From contig JAHQIY010000003.1 of the NCBI GenBank assembly GCA_019054805.1, forward strand, positions 9,424,001 to 9,488,000: a stretch of 64,000 bases of DNA, written 5' to 3'. The stretch's first letter is position 1; every line of letters starts with the position of its first letter. The notes beneath the pieces are model-generated. The model saw only the letters and a program-made list of their open reading frames with translations, ran no database searches and had not been told where the DNA came from. The position numbers and the translations under genes were made by a program. Positions 57,640-64,000 of this stretch are shown piece by piece. This DNA is from Brachionus manjavacas (Eukaryota > Rotifera > Eurotatoria > Ploima > Brachionidae).

Positions 57640-58448
57640 TTCAAAAAAAAATAATCAGAAGTTCTAGCAACTTCCATTTCTATGTATAACAGCCTTCACT
57701 GCATTTTGAATCTAATTTATTTAATAAATATTAGCTGACTTTTTTCTTTATTTGGGTTGCTATACTAATGCTGTTTAAAAACAGTTTTTTTAGAGACAAA
57801 TTTTAATAAATACTTAGCCAATAAATTGCACAAAGGTCATCGTTGTTTTAAAGAGAACAAGGTTTTACCTGTTGCTCCGCTGCCAGAATAATAAAAATAA
57901 AAGAAAGAGAAATTAGTATTGATTATTTGATTGATTGATTTATTTTATTTATTAAATCAAAAAATTCTTATTGAAAAATTTAATTTAAAAAAATTTGTTC
58001 ATAATTGTTGATTAAATGATTTAATGAATATTTCTGTACAGTATTTCACAAAAAGTTATAATCAAACTTTTTTTTCAATTTGATTGTTTTTTTGTTCTTT
58101 ATTTGGTTAATTCGGCTATTTCTTTTTCAGTATTTATCTGATTTTTCACAAAACATGCAATTTTTGAATGGTAAAAGCTTTTGACGAATAAAAAAAATTA
58201 TCAAAAGAATAATAAAAAATTATTTGTAGTACAAACAAAATTTTATGTGTTTTAGCATAAAAAACAAATTATTATAGATATGGTTTAATTTTTTTTGTTT
58301 GAATTACAAAATGTATCCAATGTTGAAATTACATTGAAAAAGTGCGATGTTTCAAACATTTTTAACTAAATTTTTTGCAAAAATTTTTTTATTTTTTTTT
58401 AAAAAGTTCACCTATTTGGTAATAAATTTAAAAAAATAGCATGAAAAT
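57640..58448. other. AT-rich intergenic DNA, nothing recognised
   Basis: Downstream of the vWA gene (minus strand) and of the element ending at 57632. No coding frame or repeat that I can support. Confidence 0.5.
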
Positions 58449-58478
58449 TTTATTTTAAACTTGTTCTTTAAAATTTTT

Positions 58479-59444
58479 TTAAAAAGACGTGATATTAACT
58501 TGATATTCAGCTTGATTTGATTCTTCAATTCCATGAGTTGTCAAATAAAGTCTTGGTGTACCAGCTGGAATATAAACCAAGTATTCGTTGGTATTTATTA
58601 AAGAAGCTGATCTACTTATTGGATTAGATGTATTCGGGTTTTTATCTTTAGTCGAATAGTAAATATTCGTTCTTCCCTTATTGTGTTGGACTGTTATTTG
58701 AGCATATCCACCTTTTGGAAATTTTTCTAGGTTTGCTTGAAAATATTTTTGTTGATTAGCCACTGTATCAACCTGGATTAAAGTGAATAAAGGTATAAAC
58801 GCATTTGTGTTACACGCAACTTGAGTTATATTGTTGATAGCGTCAAAAAGAGCATTATAGCCGCTTATATGTAGTTTATAAGTTGACTTTGGAACAGAAG
58901 CGATTGTCTCAAGCTCAGCGTTGTTTATTCCGTTTCCAATTCCAACTGCAAAAATATCAACTCCTTCATCTTTTAGCAGCTGGGCTTCATTGGCCACTTG
59001 TACTCCATCATTACTTTGTCCGTCGGTTAAAACAATTGCCAGTCTTGGTACAATTCCTCTAGTGATACTGAAAATTGACACTCTGGATGCGTGTAATGCA
59101 TCTCCAGTAGCTGTTGTATGACCAAGGTAGTTCATGCTGTCAATTTTTGACTTGACCAAATCTTGAGACCATGTTTGCTGCTGAAGGATAAAGCTTAGAA
59201 TAGTTTCAACATGCGATGAATAATTTATAAGACCAATTATGGCGTTATTTTCACCAATGTTAAACCTATCGACCATATTTTTTATGGCTGTTTTGGATTT
59301 ATTAAATGAATTTATTCCAATGCTGCCTGATGAATCAACAATAAAAACCAAATCCATTGCCACTTGACACTTAGCATTTTGGGACTCAATACACTTTAGT
59401 GACCAGAGAAGAGAAATGAAAATTACTAACAAACTTTGTTTCAT
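58479..59444 (-). CDS. Secreted von Willebrand factor A domain protein
   Basis: 321 aa, single exon, ATG 59444, AATAAA (reverse complement at 58449-58454) 25 nt after the stop. An N-terminal signal peptide (KQSLLVIFISLLWSLKCIES) is followed by a vWA domain, residues about 29-210, with a complete metal-ion-dependent adhesion site: DSSGS at 37-41, Thr in GHTTATG near 110, and LTDGQSND at 139-146. VDIFAVGIGNGIN and the ELETIAS helix complete the collagen/matrilin-type vWA fold. The remaining 100 residues (from about FIPLFTLIQVD) look like a beta-rich domain with YSTKDKNP and YLTTHGI; I do not recognise it. Likely an extracellular matrix or adhesion protein. AT-rich codon use fits the lineage-specific class. 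Confidence 0.92.
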   Translation of the reverse strand: MKQSLLVIFISLLWSLKCIESQNAKCQVAMDLVFIVDSSGSIGINSFNKSKTAIKNMVDRFNIGENNAIIGLINYSSHVETILSFILQQQTWSQDLVKSKIDSMNYLGHTTATGDALHASRVSIFSITRGIVPRLAIVLTDGQSNDGVQVANEAQLLKDEGVDIFAVGIGNGINNAELETIASVPKSTYKLHISGYNALFDAINNITQVACNTNAFIPLFTLIQVDTVANQQKYFQANLEKFPKGGYAQITVQHNKGRTNIYYSTKDKNPNTSNPISRSASLINTNEYLVYIPAGTPRLYLTTHGIEESNQAEYQVNITSF

Positions 59445-59929
59445 TTAAATTTAATTTTCCCAACTATTGTTTTTTAATATAAAATTTTTTTTTAAAGTAA
59501 TGTATTTATAAAGTTAACTATTTACTTTAAATAAAAATGAAATATGATCATTAAATTCATAATCAAACATATTGTTGGAAATTTAATATTGATGTAAGAA
59601 TTTAGACAGGAAGTGTAAACGAAAATATTGAATTATATTTTTTTAATAGAAAAATCATTCGTTGAACTAGGTGCATCTTAATTTTGCCGTGTTTGTTGTA
59701 GAAAAATCACCGTTAATCGAATACTTTTTAATAAAACATTAATGTTGAATTGAATTTTTTTTTCTTAATTTGAAATTATTTCATTTTGTTTTATTCTTAA
59801 ACAAATAGATTTTTTATATTTCGAAAATTGTAAGCGAATATTGAGAGGATTAATGAGAAAAATATAAATTATTAAAAATTATTTTAAATCGACTTCATTT
59901 AAGTAGTTTTCTCGAAAAAAAAATTTAAT
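59445..59929. other. vWA gene 5' flank
   Basis: AT-rich sequence upstream of the minus-strand vWA gene. No further feature seen. Confidence 0.45.
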
Positions 59930-60213
59930 CTATTTAGATTTTGACAAAGTATTTGACTCTCTTCCACATAATAAATTAATTCACCAATTTGAATCAAATA
60001 GTTTTGATAGCTTAATCATTAAATGGCGCTTTTATTTCCGTACAAAAGGTGTTGAGTGAACAAATTCAAAAAATTGTGGAGTCATTTAATAGAAGAAAAA
60101 AAAGTTTGCTACCTGTTTTTTGATATTTCCAAAGCCTTTGATAGGGTTTGGCATGAAGGTCTTGAATTGATAAACTGGGATCAATTTGATATCCTAAATC
60201 AATTGCAATTTGC
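59930..60213 (+). pseudogene. LINE RT fragments (two), target of a later LINE
   Basis: 59930-60050: LFRFDKVFDSLPHNKLIHQF and IIKWRFYF, a degraded RT palm (FxxDFxKAFDSxPHxxL). 60056 onward: EKKVCYLFFDISKAFDRVWH then EGL, the same palm block from a different LINE (compare GLFFDISKA at 54.98 kb). The frame then runs INWDQFDILNQLQFAKDLY and is cut at 60213. It resumes at 61614 (ILHLSNN...) once the minus-strand LINE is removed. Confidence 0.75.
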
Positions 60214-60226
60214 TAAAGACCTCTAT

Positions 60227-61600
60227 TTATTTATTTAATTCAAATTAACCTCCATCAGGAGAAGTAAAGTAAAAATAAAATTAGTTTTGCATAAAAAAAA
60301 TAAAATGTAAAATTAAATAAAAATAAAAAAAATTAAAAATAGAAGAAAATGTGTAGTTATTTATAGAAACCCCCCTGGACCAGAAGGAGTGAACTGATTT
60401 AATTTGGTTTTATTAATTTATTTAGAAGTATTTGAAAAGCTTTGAATCTTAAGTTATTCAAACAAAGCTCAATAGAGTCCGAGATTCCGTCACGTAAGTA
60501 AAAATGACACTTAAGATCCAATTTAAGCTGACCAAAGCTATTTAGTATTGTATCGAGGTTTTTATTAGTGAACTGCATCAAACGCTCGAGATCATTACCA
60601 AAGGAGAGGGCAGAGCAAATTTTGTTCATTGAAATGTTATTACATAAGTATTTAAATATTTGTGAAGATATGTGGTTAAATCCTACTGAACTGATAAAGG
60701 ACATCTTAGAAAAAAGATAAAGTTGTTCAATCTTAAAGAGTCTAAGAACTTTTAGTATACCAGACAGTGACAATTAGATTTTAGCTTAAACATTTGTCTA
60801 ACAAGATTGTTTTGATTCATGTTTAGAGTTTTGAGTTTTTTGTTGTCCAGTGTTAAATTTTCAAGACCATAAGTGAATTGTGAAAGGCAAAATGTTTTAT
60901 AAATAAAACTTTTTAAAGTAGGGGAAGGATGGCTCTTCTTATTTAACAAAAAAGAGGCTGAGAAGAATGACTTTTGTACTTGAGTGAATTTGTCCAATGC
61001 AACTACAGATACAGATATCCAGTAAAATTTGGAGATGACTATCGACTGGGCTAATAAAAATTATGTCATCTGCATAAACAATTTTTGAAATATTAAGGTT
61101 ATTAAAAATGCCGCCCAAGTTCTTTTCTAAGCATTCTTCGATTAGATAATTTATGAAGATATTGAACAGGAATGGGGATAAGATTCCACCCTGCTTGACC
61201 CCACATTCAATTTGGAAAACATCAGATATATTATCATCAAGACAGACTACACCTTTGACTGAGTCATAGTATTTTTTTAAAAGTACCCAAAGACAAATGT
61301 CCATTTTTGGAAGCAGCTTAAAGAAAAGTCCATCTCTCCAAACCTTGTCAAAGGCCTTTTCAGCATCAAAAGAGGAAATCTTGACACCCAATCCTTTCGA
61401 CACGTAATTGAGTATGGTTTCTTTAACCACAAAAAAGGCGTGATTACATGAGGTTTTCTTTCTAAAACCGAATTGGTTTTTACTAACTTTATAAAGCTCA
61501 GTTGAGTTGTAAAGGATTAATTTTTCTAAGATTTGGGCTAAACAGTTCGATATAGAAATTGGTCTAACATTATTCAGGTCAGAATAATGTTAGACCAATT
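60227..61600 (-). mobile_element. 5'-truncated LINE with intact RT core and 13-bp target duplication
   Basis: Flanked by TAAAGACCTCTAT on both sides (60214-60226 and 61601-61613). Minus strand. It starts within the RT domain at NNVRPISISNCLAQILEKLI, then NQFGFRKKTSCNHAFF, FDAEKAFDKVWRDGLFF, GVKQGGILSPFLFNIFINYL and the intact catalytic YADDIIFISP. Frameshifts near 60990 and 60770 lead into the C-terminal frames (60752-60997 and 60399-60773; FTQVQKSFFSASFLL, LSQFTYGLENLTL, ISMNKICSALSFGND), ending IKPN-stop at 60399. The 3' UTR ends GGAGGTTAATTTGAATTAAA plus TAAATAAATAAA. The 5' end is a 20-bp perfect hairpin (61556-61575 and 61582-61601). The clade is not determined. Confidence 0.92.
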
Positions 61601-61613
61601 TAAAGACCTCTAT

Positions 61614-62090
61614 ATTCTCCATCTAAGTAATAACATTCTAGTATTTCATCATTGTCATGTTCATTTCTCCAATTTAATCTGTCATGTGAACACTTTTTAT
61701 TAGGATTTAGTCTTTTCAAAATTGATTTTTAGTAGGCTATTTAAAAAATCAAATTTGCAAATTTTTACCTTAAGTCTTTTAGTGTTTTATGTTTTCTAAG
61801 ATTTTATTAGAGATCATAATTAAAAAATAATGATTATTTATTATTTTTTAACTTATATTTTTATTTAGATTTTTTTAAAAAATTTCTTTACTTTTTTTGA
61901 ACATGAAAATAAAATTAAATGAATAATTACAAAAAAATAATGTTTAATAAAAATAAACTTTAAAAAATTAATGATTTCAATAAAAATTTATAAAATACCG
62001 TCTTTTTCAACTAATCAATTTGGCTTAAAAATCAAAATTTTGAAAAAGAAAAACCTATAATTTGTTCAAAATTTTCTCTAATTTCAGAAT
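61614..62090. other. Continuation of LINE target, then AT-rich DNA
   Basis: The first 120 bp continue in the reading frame interrupted at 60213 (YILHLSNNILVF). The rest is A/T-rich with no feature seen. Confidence 0.45.
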
Positions 62091-62094
62091 TTGT

Positions 62095-62430
62095 ATATCT
62101 CATCTGGGGTCAGTGGGTCCCCTGGGATTAGATACAAAAAAAAACAAAAAAATGGGAAAAATTTCGTCTTTTTTAAAAAAAAAATCTCAATACTTTCTAG
62201 TAGAGAATTTTTTTGCTCTACAAAATGGTTTGTGATTTAAATACATGTTTTGTTTGTTCTCATCGGACCAAAGCATACTTTTGACAATTAAAAAACTCTT
62301 TGAGCCCATGAAGCGGAAATTTTTTTTTTAAACCTCACCTAAAAATTGTTATTCTGTAATTTTTACATATGCAGATTACGAATTTGAGGTCGAAAATGGA
62401 ATCCTGAGATAGTGTGGACGTTTTGCATTG
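62095..62430 (-). repeat. Dispersed repeat family, copy 2 (inverted)
   Basis: Reversed copy of 32447-32745. It starts (minus strand) GCAAAACGTCCACACTATCT and ends near CAGGGGACCCACTGACCCC. About 335 bp with many small differences. Neither end shows long inverted repeats, so the class is unknown. Confidence 0.8.
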
Positions 62431-63526
62431 TATTTTTGAATTTTAAATTTGATCCAGCGCTATAAATTTTTATAAAGATGATTTTTTTTTAATTTTTGGA
62501 AAAAATCTCAAGCTTTAATGCTGTATTCAACTTAAAAAACTTGATTTAATGCGAACTCAAAGCTTAAAATACACTTTTAGACCATGAGGTAAGAATTGAA
62601 TAAGAAAGCTAAGGTTGTTTTAGCATAGCAAGATGGTTTTGTTTCATGCACAAAATCTTTGTTTCGGTTTATGAGGCTGCAATATTTAACAAATGAATAT
62701 TGTACTATAAATGATATTTCCTTAACGAGTTAACCTTTTTTTTACCTAAACCTTTTTATTTTGGTCACGGTAATTAACTTACTTTTTTTTTAATTGTCAA
62801 TGATAGATAAAAAAAATATTTTTTATTAATCAACAATTTTTTTTTTCTTTTAAATTAACTAATTTAATATTTATTATGTTTATTATTAAGAGATTCGTCT
62901 GGAAGTTTACAATTATTCATTAAAAATTTGAATAAACCACTATTTTGGTACAAAAAGCCTGCCCAACGAAAATAGGTACAAATTTAAATTCTAATTAAAA
63001 AAAAACATAAAATATTAAGCCGTCATATTAATGATTAAATCGTCATTTAAAAACAAATTGATTTCATGAAAATTAAATGGGAGTCGAGGATTCGGGTATG
63101 TTGTAAATTACATAATTATATTAGTTAAATTAAAATTAAAAATTTAACATTCAAAAAAAATTAAAATTATTAATTTAATTATCCATATGAAGATTTTAAT
63201 TAATTATCATATGACGATTTGATAATATGTATCCTTAAAAATACTAAATTCACGACCATTCTAGATGTTTTTCTCAAGTTTTCTAGAAAAATTAAATTCA
63301 TTTAAATATTTTTATTTTTAGTTTTTTTTTCAAAAAATTTATAAATAATTTTTATTCTTAAGCAAAAAGTATACTCCTTAAAACTTATAAAAGATAGTTG
63401 AATATTTGAACAAACGGGAACATTTTTATGCCTTTTTGAGTAGAAAAACACTTTAAATTTTTTTAATTCAACTTAAAACAAATAGAAATATACGCCCATT
63501 TTCTTTATTTATCTTAAATTTACAAA
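62431..63526. other. Intergenic DNA with inverted copy of the 52.6-kb repeat
   Basis: 63000-63180 is the inverted counterpart of 52630-52800 (core 63009-63047). The remainder is AT-rich with no supported gene. The Hikeshi promoter presumably lies at its right end. Confidence 0.55.
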
Positions 63527-64000
63527 ATGTTTGGTGTATTGATATCAGGTAGACTGGTAATAGCTTAAAAATGAGATTTTTTTTTTCTAGCTTTTTTATT
63601 TAGCCTCAAAACAACTTTCAACGAGTCAGCGAAACTCAATTTTTAATCGAGGTCCACGATATTGAAAATGTGAACCACATAGTTGTGTATATGACCGGCG
63701 AAATGCCATTTCCAGACGGATATGCAGGAGGAGGTAATTAAATTAAAGATAGAACATAATTTTTTATCAGAAAATCAACATTTTTTTTAAGTCTATTTTT
63801 GCTATCAGTCAGGAGGTGAACAAAGATGGATTTACCTAGGAAAAATATGTAACCAAAAACCAAGTGCAATATTTAGAATTACAAATCTAAAGCACGACAA
63901 CAACAGCCTGTCAGTTACACCATTCGGTGGATTCGGTGGTCCGGCAATCAGTCATTTGAACGCCATGATAGGGATTAGTGTCGAGTCGATCTCAGCAATC
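63527..64000 (+). CDS. HIKESHI: Hikeshi (Hsp70 nuclear import carrier), 5' three exons, cut by window end
   Basis: Non-importin-beta carrier that moves ATP-bound Hsp70 into the nucleus under heat stress. Exon 1 is 63527-63556 (MFGVLISGRL), exon 2 is 63604-63733 and exon 3 is 63792 to beyond 64000. Introns are 47 and 58 bp with GTAAT donors and TTTAG/TTAAG acceptors (phases 0 and 1). The protein reads PQNNFQRVSETQFLIEV, NVNHIVVYMTGEMPFPDGYA, GGVYFCYQSGGEQRWIYLGK, NQKPSAIFRITNL and MIGISVE, collinear with animal Hikeshi without gaps through the first 60 residues. It has a slightly longer loop with Gly-rich PFGGFGGPAIS before GISVE. About 120 of the usual 197 residues are present. The C-terminal domain lies beyond the window. 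Confidence 0.95.

Noticed and set aside
1..64000. CRISPR array, operon, riboswitch or bacterial features
   Set aside because: The window is eukaryotic nuclear DNA with spliced genes; the regular repeats found are transposon ends or tandem duplications without spacer structure.

Overview
This is a strongly AT-rich animal nuclear DNA window. Coding exons are separated by short GT-AG introns (47, 50, 58, 61 and 77 bp seen here), with a few kilobase-sized introns. The gene set (YEATS/AHD AF9-ENL, AND-1/WDHD1, importin alpha, Hikeshi, a dibasic neuropeptide precursor, EGF-transmembrane and vWA secreted proteins) is metazoan. Very low GC, tiny introns and abundant small DNA transposons fit a monogonont rotifer such as Brachionus. 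That assignment is my inference, not something the sequence proves.

Layout. 0-6 kb: a 334-bp tandem repeat, then the AF9/ENL gene (+) with a 2.4-kb intron. 7-9 kb: a LINE relic (-), then a two-exon WD40 gene (+). 9.4-20.5 kb: a transposon-dense block holding a MULE-like element with an AT-hook ORF, LINE relics, a 2.65-kb Tc1/pogo-like element carrying a nested MULE-like element, an EGF-transmembrane gene (17.0-17.7 kb) and a second MULE/pogo composite. 20.5-27.8 kb: no gene recognised. 28 kb: a small two-exon gene for a precursor of YRYD/YRFD tetrapeptides, flanked by direct repeats. 29-35.5 kb: local duplications, a hAT MITE with a perfect target duplication, LINE relics and a piggyBac relic. 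35.6-38.7 kb: an intronless AND-1/Ctf4 gene, tail to tail with the last two exons of a PDZ-domain gene (-). 42.6-49 kb: another MULE-like element, a very well preserved 816-bp long-TIR element enclosing a 55-codon AT-hook ORF, a Tc1 relic and a piggyBac relic split by a hAT MITE. 50.3-52.0 kb: a complete importin-alpha gene (-), three exons. 52.6-57.6 kb: a LINE (EN-RT) split by a hAT element, plus an RTE-type LINE relic and other repeats. 58.5-59.4 kb: a secreted vWA protein (-). 60.2-61.6 kb: a relatively fresh 5'-truncated LINE with a 13-bp target duplication. 63.5-64.0 kb: the first three exons of Hikeshi, running off the window.

The conserved housekeeping genes serve transcription elongation (AF9/ENL), replication (AND-1) and nuclear transport (importin alpha; Hikeshi for Hsp70 import). 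They do not form an operon or pathway cluster. They use markedly more G/C-ending codons than the lineage-specific secreted or membrane genes (WD40, EGF-TM, YRYD precursor, vWA).

The most unusual material is (i) the six-copy YRYD/YRFD precursor and (ii) a set of small MULE-like elements. In these the terminal inverted repeats are arrays of a short element-specific motif, and in two cases the interior is little more than a short AT-hook protein.
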